The notes under the pieces are model-generated. The model did no database searches. It was not told where the DNA came from and worked only from the letters and a program-made list of their open reading frames with translations. From the NCBI RefSeq assembly GCF_018294505.1, contig NC_057810.1, forward strand, positions 708,169,850 to 708,233,849: a DNA stretch of 64,000 nucleotides. Reading direction: 5' to 3'. Source of the DNA: Triticum aestivum. Lineage: Eukaryota; Streptophyta; Magnoliopsida; Poales; Poaceae. A program made the position numbers and the translations under genes. Positions 12,901 through 23,443 of the stretch are shown here, piece by piece; position 1 is the first letter of the stretch; each line of letters starts with the position of its first letter.

Positions 12901-15900
12901 AGGAGTGCCACTACGCACGCGCTTGGAATCAGTGTCAGATGAGCGGGAATCTTCCTTGCTTAGGTTGGTCTTGGGAGCGTCTACTTCAACGCTTGCTGAT
13001 GGGGTGGCATGGCTCACAGCAGCATCCTTCATTGCCAGAAGAGTTGGCAATATTTCATCTGTCCTGGCAGATACCGACTCGTCACTCCCCGATGTACGGA
13101 TGCCTGTTGTTCTAGCCTGCACATCTGCAACCGACGGAGATGGTCGGCCACTTGTGTCAGAGTTAGTGGGAACAGTTGACGGTGCAGCAGCAGTTTTGTC
13201 GCCTGGCGCCTCATGAACATCTGAGTTGCCCCCTGTTGACAACTTTGAATGAAGGCGTTCGAGTGGGTCCTTACTGATATGCTTGGCCCCGCGTGTAGTA
13301 GTCTTCTTCACCCTGTAAAAAAAGCACATGAAAAAGGTATTAAAAATGAACAAAATATATTTGCCATGGTAGAAATCTTAAAAAATGAAAAATAAGTGGA
13401 AAAGCTGGTAGTTGCCATGTAAGGGGAATATGAGTTGCCATGTGGCATAGTTAGTAGTTGCCATGCAAAGCCAACAATAGTTGCCATGTTAGCCAACTTG
13501 AAGAATGATAAAAATGTTTGATCTGCCATGAATGCAATTTCAAAACTAGGTATGGAATGAGCACACAAGCCAATGAAAAAGATGGCAGTTGCCATTAGGT
13601 ACAATAAGAGTTGCCATTTGGCCTAGATGGCAGTTGCCATGTAAAAACAAGTAGGAGTTGCCATGCACTTAAAAAGGAAGGAAAAAATCATTTGAAAAAC
13701 AGCAGTTGCCATGTGGGGATGATGACAGAAGCCCATGTGACAAGTTGAATGGATGCATTGAAAAAATCAAAAAATATAGCACTATGTCAATGAAAGCGCA
13801 TGGAAAACCTACTTCTTGACTCGCTTTCTCAGGTCTGGCAATACGACAGGATCCCTGGTGTTGGACGTCGTCGTACGAGGAGATGACCTGGTGGAAGGGG
13901 TGTCACCAGCAATAGGGGCACCTTTGTGCAACCGAGCAGAAACACGGATTGGCGTTGGTGCCTGTTTCTTCGTAACTGCTCGTCCACCAGCTGTCGCCTC
14001 ACTGCAAGTATAAGATGAAGGGAAAAAAGGTGGCAATTGTCAGACAGCAAACTCGTTGCCGCGATTAGCAAAAACAAGTGCAAAAAGGGATCAGTCTGTT
14101 CCAAAAATATAGACAAAGCAAAAAACTAAAATTAAAGTCAAACCTCCTCCTGGCAGCTACGTGATCGGTCCTAGACCTCTTGCCAGGAGAACCCTGCCCA
14201 ACATCCTCTGGAGCCCTCCCCCTCTTTGATGGCAACACCCCCTCGCCTCTCGTAGCCGTATGTTCTTTGACTTTCTCCGGTGGGGGGACATCTCGTGCAT
14301 CCTTGCCCTTGTTACCACCTGCACGAACTTCAGCATGTTCATCATCATCGGTGTCCTGTTGCACGTTCTCCATGTCATCGTCGTCATCCTTGTTGAGACC
14401 AGCGTCTCCATCTAGTTCATCTTGTGTGTCAGCAAGCTTTTGGGAACTGTTGTAGTCATACCGGCCACGGCAACCAGTTGGCCGATGTGTCTGTTCTGGG
14501 ACAAATGAAGTGAACTGCCTTGCAACCGCATTGCTGTCAGAGCCACTAAGGGACGTCCACCCCTCAACCAACTTGCCGAGCAAGCCGGTCATTCTGGATG
14601 CAAACTGCCCAATTAGATGCTCAACAGGTGCCCTCGCCTGTGCACGAAAAAGAAGCAGCAATAACCACCCATATTACAGTCACTTGCGCGACATCAAAAA
14701 TAATCCAAGGCAACCATAGATGTAGATCTTTTGATTACCTCGGTAGGGCAAGATAGAGCTGAGTGCACGTCCATCCACTTTCCAAAGTTTTGAGCCCCCC
14801 CAAACACGTTGTAGTCTATAGCATGCTTGGCCATTAGCTGGAAAAAACAAAAAAATAGCTAGGATGTAAGAGAGATAATGATGAACACTGGCTAGCAATT
14901 CATGTGTTCCAAATGCAACAAAAAATACGCAGACAACCATGGCTAACAAAGATAGTCATCTCTTGTGAACCACAGATGGTTGCCGCATGACGATTTTTTT
15001 CATATGTTATGCCGGAAAAATTTGTAAGCATGCCGTGTAGAGAAAGAAACCAGAACTAACCTGCAGTTTTCCATATTTGGTATCAGTTACCCTATCTGCA
15101 GCAAGCACAGCCTTGACAGCATCGATAGTCCACGCAGAAACAGCAAACTTGTGCGTAGGCGGCGGGCCTCCTGTCCCAGTGAAATCCACGGTGGACAGAT
15201 CAAGACAGTCGACGTACATGAGCTGTACATCAATTTTAAAAAGAAAGAAATATCAGTTGCCATCATGGTACTTTGCAAAAAATAACAGGATAATCTATGT
15301 TCCCATGATAATCAAGTTGAAGTGCATTTGTATGTGCTAGTTGCCATCATAGTGCGATAGCAGTTGCCATATTGTCATGATGGCAGTTGCCATCATAGTA
15401 TGATTACAGTTGCCATCATAATATGATGGTAGTTGCCATATTATCATTATGGCAGTTGCCATCTTGTTATGATTAGGTTGCCATGCATGAATAAAAGGTG
15501 TTAAAAAGAATGTTCACAGAAAGGAGTGGTAAAAAAATACCATTAAATGCAGTCGACAACCCTTTTGGTACATCTTGCTTGAGAATGCATCATGCAGGAA
15601 GTCGGCAATAAACTTACACCAATTCATGTTCTTCACATCTATTAGTTTCGCCTGCACCGCATAAAATTTCAGGACAACGAGTTGCCGCATCAGAAATCAA
15701 ATGGAAAAAACATCAAAAACACTGGCAGTGACTAGCTTTACACATGACATCAGAGCCAAAAGATTGAAGGAAAATAAAGTAGTAAAGATGGATCATTCAC
15801 CAGGATGGGGAAGCATTTGTTGCTTGGGCGAAGAGAAGTGGTCAGCGCAAAAACAACTGAGATGAGGTACATGAGTAGCTTCATCTTAAAAACATCTCCA

Positions 15901-16527
15901 TGGGTTGTCATGGCCTGCAGCGAATCTGCCAGTACAGACGTGTTCGGCATGGATTCCAACCCAGGAAACATACGGGGGAACAATGCTTCCTCGATCTTGT
16001 TATTGACCTCGTACGGGACTTTGATCTGTCCACGAGGCACACCCAAAGTGCAGAACACGGATTCCTCGTTCAACGGTAGTCTTCCACGTCCCGGAATCAC
16101 AAATTCCCTAGAGGCGGGGTCGTAGATCTCACCAAGCCAGTCGCATGCAGGGTTGACAAGATTCATGCACCGGACATTCATTAGAGCCTGCATACCCATC
16201 TCAGCAGCAACTCCCTTCTGATCGTCGGTAAATCTGTCAGTCAATGTAGTCAGTCGTTCTTGGGAGGCCCTGTTGCGGATATGTTTCTTCTTCTGCAAAA
16301 AAACAGACAAAAAAGTGATCAGTTGTTGCCATGTTTTGCACTGTCGTGAAATTTTAGTTCATGACAGACGACTGCAAGCTCGAGGTGGCAACCAATAACA
16401 TATGCAGGAGGAGGAGGGGTGTGTGGACAGTTACATCATCGCCCTCTTTTCTCCGTCCAGTTGCCCGATTCTGCTGTGGTGGATCCATGAAATCATCATT
16501 ATCGTTTTGATGATCACCGCGAGCCAT
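9910..16527 (-). CDS. Ulp1-like (C48) cysteine protease gene of a MULE, 12 exons, one frameshift
   Basis: Exons (minus): 16527-16435, 16292-15801, 15651-15541, 15222-15061, 14837-14739, 14637-14144, 14001-13813, 13312-12123, 11564-11256, 11083-10825, 10510-10245, 10111-9910. All introns are GT-AG and all phases agree, giving about 1288 aa if one lost base near 11498 is allowed for. Exons 2-5 form a conserved N-terminal domain (NPACDWLGEIYDP, FVIPGRGRLPL, TTSLRPSNKCFPIL). Exons 6-8 are long, low-complexity and Ser/Thr/Asp-rich, with a basic patch. Exons 10-12 are the Ulp1 peptidase: His in GHHYAICLD, Asp in EVLDSM, and QGNMTDCGF, which fits the Gln-x-Asn-x-x-Asp-Cys-Gly signature (oxyanion Gln and nucleophile Cys). 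The family cleaves SUMO or similar modifiers. Such genes are known passengers of MULEs (Kaonashi-like). The frameshift separates exon 9 from the protease domain, so this copy is probably inactive, but only just. Confidence 0.85.
11256..11564 (-). pseudogene. Exon 9 of the Ulp1 gene, carrying the single frameshift
   Basis: The exon enters in the frame that reads SLDESYHMIEEAALQ and leaves in the frame that reads SNVPANTVSEDTIRSATPG. The entry frame mismatches the exit, and the exit frame meets a TGA if read back to the exon start. The sense frames meet near 11491-11502, consistent with loss of one base (or gain of two). The donor after GAGCTGAAAGC and the acceptor before GCACCCC are canonical. 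Confidence 0.8.
11565..12122 (-). repeat. Intron 8 of the Ulp1 gene, GTTGCCAT-rich and open in frame
   Basis: Plus-strand GTTGCCATG recurs through this intron, often as AACTACAGTTGCCATGT. Read in the frame of exon 8 on the minus strand, the intron has no stop until 11596, because CATGGCAAC reads as HGN. The donor G|GTACAT and acceptor CTTGCAG|GC still mark it as an intron. Confidence 0.8.
15331..15485 (+). repeat. GTTGCCATC-type repeats in intron 3 of the Ulp1 gene
   Basis: Seven copies of (C)AGTTGCCAT(C/A) at about 20-24 bp spacing alternate with CATAATATGATGG-like segments. The motif again reads on the plus strand, opposite to the gene. Similar but looser repeats occupy the introns at 13320-13750 and 15241-15270. 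Confidence 0.8.
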
Positions 16528-17388
16528 TCTGCTAAGGTAGGAATAGACCAAATTGTCACGGTGGAAATGAAAATGCAGGAAGTAAGCAGTTGCCACATAA
16601 TAGAAAATGTCAACTAGTGAATGCAAAATATCACATGAACAGGCACGCACCCCCCTATGATTGTCGAAAACATAAATGTGGTAATTAAGCACATTGGTTA
16701 CATTTTGAAAAAAAGTGTACAGATCGTAAATGCACTTGAAAACAAAATGTTGAAGTTGCCATGTTAGCACAAGATAGTACGATAGAAAGTCCACAAAATC
16801 CTCCACTTCACAAAACCTAAGATGTGGCAGCTCACACCCTGTCCTAAATACACCAATGAATTGTCATGTGTTCAGCGGCAAAAATGTGCTAGGTTGAAAT
16901 TGCCATGTTAAAATGCAACACATAATACAGAAAAGCGATAGAAAAACATCTAATGAAGAACCTGAAAATTGCCACAGTGTGTTCAGATATCACAAGTCAT
17001 CATGGCAAAACACGAAAAATTGCGTTTGCCATACAATGAATTTGCCACATTATACTGACTGTAACATGGCAACAGACATGCTGCGGTCGGACAAAATACT
17101 TGCCACATGGAAAGCATATGTATGGCATCTATCACAATTGATGTGCAAATTAGTTGCCATGTTATGCAGCCAATTTGCCACATTGTCCTGTCTACAATAT
17201 GGCAACAGACACAGTGTGTTCACATTCTATTTGCCACAAGAATATACTATCCATGTGGTAACAAACACAGTTGATGTGCAGATTAGTTGCCATCCAGTGC
17301 AGTTGGTTGCTGAAACTGCAGTGACTACCGATTTACTACACATTACCATTCATACAGTGTGGCAACTATCACAATCACTCAAGGGAAA
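16528..17388. other. 5' side of the Ulp1 gene: repeat-rich DNA, no coding exon recognised
   Basis: Upstream of the first coding exon the acceptor CTTAGCAG|A lies just before the ATG at 16527, so at least one more 5' exon exists farther right. The stretch is AT-rich with scattered GTTGCCA and TGGCAAC in both orientations. Frames here consist of repeat translations and I call no gene. Confidence 0.6.
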
Positions 17389-17664
17389 TTAGTTGCCACA
17401 ATGAAAAGCATGTTTGTGGCTACTATCACAGTAATTCAGGAAATTAGTTGCCACATGGAAAAGCATGTTTGTGGCAACTATCACAGTCATTCAATAAATT
17501 AGTTGCCGCATGAGAAAGCATGTTTGTGGCAACTATCGCAGTCATTCAATAAAATAGTTGCCGCATGAGAAAGCATGTTTGTGGCAACTATCGCAGTCGT
17601 TCAATAAAATTAGTTGCCGCATGAGAAAACATGTTTGTGGGAACTATCACAGTCATTCAGGAAT
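17389..17664 (+). repeat. Five-unit 55-bp tandem array with internal inverted repeat
   Basis: Units begin TTAGTTGCC at 17389, 17444, 17499, 17554 and 17610, with the last ending at 17664 before another TTAGTTGCC. Each holds GTTGCCRCATG, a short spacer, then CATGTTTGTGGCAAC, so the two halves can pair as a hairpin. This array sits just inside the CACTA insertion point at 17744. Confidence 0.88.
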
Positions 17665-17789
17665 TTAGTTGCCATACAGTCATGATAGTTACTCAAACTA
17701 CCATGTTTGTCTTCATACTGTAGTTTCAAAACCAACTAACTAGCACTAGTAGAAAAAGGGTCAAATGTGAGACACATTAGCCCCGGTTT

Positions 17790-17990
17790 GTAACAGAACC
17801 GGCACTAATGGGTCCATTAGTGCCGGTTCCAACGGCTAGGCGGGAGGAGCTCTTTAGTACTGGTTCGTGGCGAACCTTTAGCACCGGTTCGTGCCACGAA
17901 CCGGTACTAAAGAAAGTGGTGGCAGGATGTTGTCAGAGTGGGGCCCTTCCAGCACCTTTAGTACCGGTTCGTGGCACGAACCGGTACTAA
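17790..17990. repeat. Left subterminal repeats of the CACTA element
   Basis: Repeated, partly palindromic modules of TTTAGTACCGGTTCGTGGCACG and its inverse occur here. Such subterminal motifs are the usual transposase-binding sites of CACTA elements. Confidence 0.8.
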
Positions 17991-18657
17991 ATGTCGTCCT
18001 ATAAACCCTTCGTCCACCTGCACTCTGTTCTTTCCCCTTTCCCCTCTCCCTCTCCTCTGTTCTTCCCTTCTTCCTCTCGAGTTCATCACAAAATTTGCCC
18101 CAAATTTGTCAAGATTTGCAGGCCCCCATCCATTCAAATGATCACCAAGGTTAGCAACTTTGTCCTTTCATCTCTCATTGCTAGATTAGCTCTTGCATTG
18201 GTTTATATAGTGATTAATTCTGGGTTTTAGTAATTTTGGAGGAATTATATGTGGTAATATTTGATTTATATGCAATTTGAGGTCAAAATAACACTTGTTT
18301 GCATATGTAGGTGTGTTTTACTTAGTGCCTTCTAAAACTCCGTCGTAACCACCGTCGATCGCCCGCACCGTCCCGTCGCCGGCACCACCTTGTGGTGAGC
18401 CTCTTGTTCATGAAATTTTATATAAAAAATTGATGCTTGTGTGATTTGGATATATAGTTACTCGTATAATTATCTTACTCGTACGTTGTTTGTTATACAT
18501 AGTGCCATGGTTTTGATATCCGTCCCCGTCGGCCCTCGTCCTTATTATGATTCGGGTGTGGTATATTCTCTTTTAAAACTATTTGTTGCATTTCGTGTTT
18601 ATGACAAATTATGCCCATCAAGTTAACATAGATATTTTTATCTAGGAGGTATGTGAA

Positions 18658-18951
18658 ATGGAAATTCCAACCGACCCTATTGTCGAGAGGTTAAATTTAG
18701 TTGAAAGAGAAAACGAGTACTTGAAAGAAAAAATGAAAAGAATTGAGGGGGAGAAGATGGAATTGGAGTTGCATGTTGCCGATGTCGTCGATGATCACAA
18801 GATCAAGATGGAGAAAATGCGCTTGAAGATTAGAAAGATTAGAAAATATGCCATCGATAGTGAGGCTTGGTATCATTATGATGTTGGATCAATTGTTATC
18901 TTAGTTGCGATCTTGATCGCATTTGTTGTTGCATTTAAATGCTTTAGCTAG
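18658..18951 (+). CDS. Small coiled-coil/transmembrane protein inside the CACTA element
   Basis: The 97-residue ORF starts MEIPTDPIVERLNLVEREN, preceded by TTATCTAGGAGG, a likely splice acceptor. Residues about 8-70 are rich in Glu, Lys and Leu with heptad-like spacing, so a coiled coil is likely. Residues about 77-95 (GSIVILVAILIAFVVAFKC) form one hydrophobic segment at the C-terminus, suggesting a tail-anchored membrane protein. I do not recognise a characterised family. The ORF lies ahead of the transposase start and may be a CACTA passenger. Upstream candidate exons end at AAG|GTTAGC (18148) and TTGTG|GTGAGC (about 18394), so the start could be farther left. Confidence 0.55.
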   Translation: MEIPTDPIVERLNLVERENEYLKEKMKRIEGEKMELELHVADVVDDHKIKMEKMRLKIRKIRKYAIDSEAWYHYDVGSIVILVAILIAFVVAFKCFS

Positions 18952-19040
18952 AGAGTTATTTGTTTGTTGCATTTAAGTGTTGTATGAACTTTATGTATGA
19001 ACTTGTATTAATTTGGTCTATTCGGTGTTGTGTAATGAAG

Positions 19041-19310
19041 ATGAGCCGGCAATGGATGTACGATGACCGATGCTCTCCCCAGTTCGTTGAGGGCGTGCAT
19101 ACTTTTCTGCTTGCGGCTGAAGCAAACAAGCGGGCGGATGGTTTTATGCCTTGTCCATGTGCTGGCTGAAAGAATGGTCGCAATTACTCTACGTCAAGAA
19201 CCATTCACGTTCACCTGTTTCACACCCAAAGATCTGGGATGTGATCGGCTTCACTATCATCACTTTCTTCTGTGTTTCACACCCAGAGGGGAATCTCTGT
19301 AATAGTTAGG
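19041..19310 (+). pseudogene. N-terminal stub of a TNP2-type CACTA transposase
   Basis: The frame opens MSRQWMYDDRCSPQFVEGV and continues to GFMPCPCAG, the transposase-associated domain that begins plant CACTA TNP2 proteins. At 19167 the conserved Cys codon after CPCAG is a TGA stop. Beyond it the same frame still reads KNGRNYSTSRTIHVHLF, then ends at about 19245. No catalytic part follows; the next DNA is A-rich and then subterminal repeats. The element therefore lacks a transposase. Confidence 0.8.
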
Positions 19311-19839
19311 GTAGTTATGTGTTTTGGCATTTGAAACGCGAAGAAATTTTATGTGCAAACAAATTCTTTCATGCCTTTACTGATTTTTAAAGTTAAGTTA
19401 TTCACAAACTAGTGATTCACACTAATTTCAAATAATTCAAAATTTAAACTATTCAAATTTGAAAACTACGGGCACTAACAGAAAGTTTGTAATTTTTTGT
19501 ACCTAAAGCAAAAATATTCACAAAGAAACTCTAAATACACAAAAAAACAACACAAAAAAAATAAAGCAAAAAAAATAAAGCAAAAAAAAATAAAAAAAAG
19601 CCCGCCTACTAGGCCAGAGCGGCCTGCATACGACTAGAAACCCAACCTGTCATTGGGCCAGGATGCAGGCCCGCAAAGGCCAAGTGGGCCCACAGGACAG
19701 CAAAGAACACGTAGGCCCAGTAAGCCTGCTCTGAAGAGGAGCTCGAGAGAGCGACCGCACGGGGGTTTATAAACCAGTGCAGTCGCCCCTCGGCTAGCGA
19801 GGTGGGACTAAACTTGCCGCACCGCACCTGCGCCAGCGC

Positions 19840-20002
19840 ACCCCCTTTAGTACCGGGTCGTGGCACAAACCGGTACTAAAGGGGGGCCTTTAGTGCCGGT
19901 TTGTGCCACCACCCGGTACTAAAGGGGGTCGCTTCCCGCCACTTGGGCTGGGCAAAACTGGCCTTTAGTACCGGTTGGTGGCTCCAACCGGTACTAAAGG
20001 TG
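19840..20002. repeat. Internal block of CACTA-type subterminal repeats
   Basis: Modules such as CTTTAGTACCGGTTGGTGGC with the inverse CCAACCGGTACTAAAGG occur here, in the middle of the element rather than at an end. They are preceded by an A-rich stretch (19500-19605) like the one that precedes the true right end (23360-23430). They are followed by a TATATATA and a pyrimidine-rich leader like those after the left end. Confidence 0.75.
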
Positions 20003-20099
20003 CCTTCTATATATACAACACTTCGAAAAATTTCATTCTCCCTCTGTTTCTTCCTCTGTTTCCCCATTGAAGCACCGCCCGCCCCGATCGATCGACGCC

Positions 20100-20202
20100 G
20101 TCATCGACCCCGTCGCCGTCGCCGCCCCCGTCCCCGTCGCCGCCCCCGTCGCCGTCGCCGCCCCCGTCCCCGTCGCCGCCCTCATCTCCGTCGCCGCCCC
20201 GG
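20100..20202 (+). repeat. GC-rich CCCGTCGCCGTCGCC repeat next to the gap
   Basis: A run of near-identical CCCCGTCGCCGTCGCC units leads straight into the N run and resumes after it at 20879. It probably belongs to the Ala/Pro/Arg-rich N-terminus of the second CACTA gene, but no reading frame can be chosen because the gap interrupts it. Confidence 0.7.
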
Positions 20203-20878
20203 NNNNNNNNNNNNNNNNNNNNNNNNNNNNNNNNNNNNNNNNNNNNNNNNNNNNNNNNNNNNNNNNNNNNNNNNNNNNNNNNNNNNNNNNNNNNNNNNNN
20301 NNNNNNNNNNNNNNNNNNNNNNNNNNNNNNNNNNNNNNNNNNNNNNNNNNNNNNNNNNNNNNNNNNNNNNNNNNNNNNNNNNNNNNNNNNNNNNNNNNNN
20401 NNNNNNNNNNNNNNNNNNNNNNNNNNNNNNNNNNNNNNNNNNNNNNNNNNNNNNNNNNNNNNNNNNNNNNNNNNNNNNNNNNNNNNNNNNNNNNNNNNNN
20501 NNNNNNNNNNNNNNNNNNNNNNNNNNNNNNNNNNNNNNNNNNNNNNNNNNNNNNNNNNNNNNNNNNNNNNNNNNNNNNNNNNNNNNNNNNNNNNNNNNNN
20601 NNNNNNNNNNNNNNNNNNNNNNNNNNNNNNNNNNNNNNNNNNNNNNNNNNNNNNNNNNNNNNNNNNNNNNNNNNNNNNNNNNNNNNNNNNNNNNNNNNNN
20701 NNNNNNNNNNNNNNNNNNNNNNNNNNNNNNNNNNNNNNNNNNNNNNNNNNNNNNNNNNNNNNNNNNNNNNNNNNNNNNNNNNNNNNNNNNNNNNNNNNNN
20801 NNNNNNNNNNNNNNNNNNNNNNNNNNNNNNNNNNNNNNNNNNNNNNNNNNNNNNNNNNNNNNNNNNNNNNNNNNNNNN
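20203..20878. other. Assembly gap (676 N)
   Basis: The run of N is flanked on both sides by GC-rich simple repeat, which is the likely cause. Translations through it are meaningless. Confidence 0.99.
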
Positions 20879-21609
20879 GCCCCCGGTCGTCGCCTCGCCG
20901 TCGCCGTCGCCCCGCTGTGAGCTCTCCCCCTCTAACCCCTCTCCCTCGCCCCGGCGGCCACCATGGGCGCCGCCCCTCCCCGAGCCCATACACACACACA
21001 CAAGCATGATGAACACACACACACACGTATATATGTATGAATGCATGTATATATTAGTATATACGTATTTTGTATGTTTAATTAGTTTAGATTTTTTAGA
21101 TTATTGTTTTTTCACTAGTATATATGTATGAATGCATGTTAGATGGATATAATTAGTGTTTAATTAGTATGGAATTTTTTTATATAATGTTGTTTTTCTG
21201 TTTTTTTAATGGATGTATAGAAGTTGTTTTTTCTGTTTTTAGTGTTAGATACTTAATTAGTATGAAATAGCATATAGAATTTTGACATATGCAATGATAG
21301 CATAATTAGTGTTATATAGAAATGTTAGTTATCAAAATCCAATCATTAAAAAAATGTTACTTTTTGCGGGCATATAGCTAGTATTTGTTCTCGATGATGC
21401 CCGGCCCGCATCCTCGTCGTCGACCCTTCCGCGATGACGTCTGGCTGACCCATGTCCGGGACTGGCTCCGCCGGGCTGGCACTGGGAGGTGCTGCCTGGA
21501 GGGGCGCGCCGCTTGATGAGGAACCCGGCCCCGGGTCCCGTCGTCGACCCTGATCTCGTTTGGTGGCGTTCGCGTGGGCCAGTTTCGGCGCGGAGGGAGC
21601 CGGCCCAGC

Positions 21610-23127
21610 CGAATATTATTGTGGGCAAACAGTTTACGTTCCCGAGGTGGGCAATGTGGTAATAACCAAGGACCATATAATGCAGGCTGAAGTTCTCAAC
21701 ATCACTGTTGGGCAACTCCTCGAGATCGAGCCCATGCCTGTGCTTACAGATGATGAAATAAAACGGAAATATGTCCGGGGCCAACCTTTGGTCGAGCCAG
21801 ACAAGGTCAAGAACCTCCCAACGAGAATGTATGAATTGCATCAATGGTACATGAACATTACCAAGATTTCCGATCGATTGTCCCTCATGGTGAATGTCAA
21901 GGAGGAGCATTACTTCCATGAAAAAGCTCTGTCCGTTGAGTATTCCGAACTGTTTCAGTTATACAATCAAGACGCACTCGACAAATCTATCGTCAGTTGC
22001 TATTGTCTGTAAGTGATTTCTTTCTGTAATTTAAGTCTCAAGCTAGCTGTAGTGATCCTTTTGATCAATCATTACCTGTAATTATCCTCACTATATTCTT
22101 TTCCGTGGTATTATGCAGGATGAAGATGTATGAAATGAGAAAAGGTGGACGCTTTGGCATTGGGTTCATTGACCCAAACACTGTTAATGAATACACATGG
22201 CTAATAAATCCACATCATGAAAAGGCCGTAGAGGACAACATGCTAGAGTTCTGAAAGCGCCTCAAATACAATGAAGATATACTACTTCCTTACAACTTCC
22301 AGTGAGTCACACTATCTTGTACTACAAATTCTCTGTTTTTGCCTACTAGCTAGCTACATGTTTTTGCTTACATATGCCCGCTTAATTAAGACATGCAAAC
22401 GTGTGTGCATGCAGATTTCACTGGATCTTATGTATCATTAAAGTTGACACCGGAACAGTTGAAATACTGGACTCACTACTCAAAGCAAATACTGACTATA
22501 ACATCTTGTTTGGGATAGTCAACAGGTAATTTCAATCATTATTAACTATATATCTCGGCCTATTTAGTTCGTCATTTCATAATATGAACTATTTAATAAC
22601 CCCTTTATTCATTTTCTTTGTCGGCGGGCAAGGCTTGGACAAGGTTCATCAGCGTCACGGAAGGCGAATGGAAAAAATAGCTTAAATGGTTTCGACCCAA
22701 GGTAAGTAATTAAGTAGTACTAGCTAGCTAGCTAGCTGCCATCTCTTTAATTATCATGCTTGATTAATTATTATCTGATCAAATTCCATTCTCGTAAAGA
22801 CCCTGAAGCAGGCGCACGGGACTGATCTGTGTGCATTCTGCGTTTGCGAGAACATTCGCATGATGGCGTCCGAAAGGAGCAGATCTCAAAGACAGGAATG
22901 GGTACACTTGTCAGAACACTATTTACAATTTTTACACCATTATCGATATCTAGTCACACAACTAATACACATGCATATTGATCTCCTTCTTAACAGTTCA
23001 AAGAGGTGCGGGAGAAGCTCCTAGAAGCGGAGCGCGTAGAAGCATTTCAAGAGGAAATAGCGGGATTTTTGCTCGACCAGGTCATAAATCCGAAGGGAGA
23101 ATACTATTACCCGCTACCGCCCTCATG
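21610..23127 (+). pseudogene. Decayed Ulp1-like protease gene of the CACTA element
   Basis: Exons can be traced at about 21610-22008 (EYYCGQTVYVPEV to LDKSIVSCYC, donor TCT|GTAAGT) and 22119-22301 (MKMYEMRKGGRFGIGF to LLPYNFQ). Further pieces lie near 22414-22525 (FHWILCIIKVDTGTVEILDS), 22633-22701, 22800-22911 (HGTDLCAFCVCENIRMM) and 22998-23127. The catalytic His (FHW), Asp (ILDS) and Cys (TDLCAF) of the C48 family are visible. Stops break it: TGA inside MLEF*KRLKYNED near 22252, TAG after GEWKK near 22679, and TGA near 23126. It is unrelated at sequence level to the Ulp1 gene of the surrounding MULE. Ulp1 domains are known in grass CACTA elements. Confidence 0.8.
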
Positions 23128-23443
23128 AAAACCACTTCCAATTGTCATCGTGCTCCGAAGGCACCAATTAGGCTAATGCCACTGGCTCCAAAGGCAACAT
23201 GCATATGTAGGAGAAATTGTATATAGCTATACATGTGTGTATGTGTGAATTAATTAATATGGTGGTTTGTGAGACATTGATGATATATATATGCATGATT
23301 GGTTCTACTAGAAATTCTATAAATATGCATAACGTGTACAATGTGTAGTATCGTAAAATACCAGCAAACGAAAAAGAATTAAAATTGAAACACAAAATTA
23401 AATGAAAAAGAAATCATAAAACTAAAACCCCCCCAAATCTTAT

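Noticed and set aside
19901..21131. Frames of 337-354 codons across 20203-20878
   Set aside because: Most of their length is N; the rest is GC-rich simple repeat.
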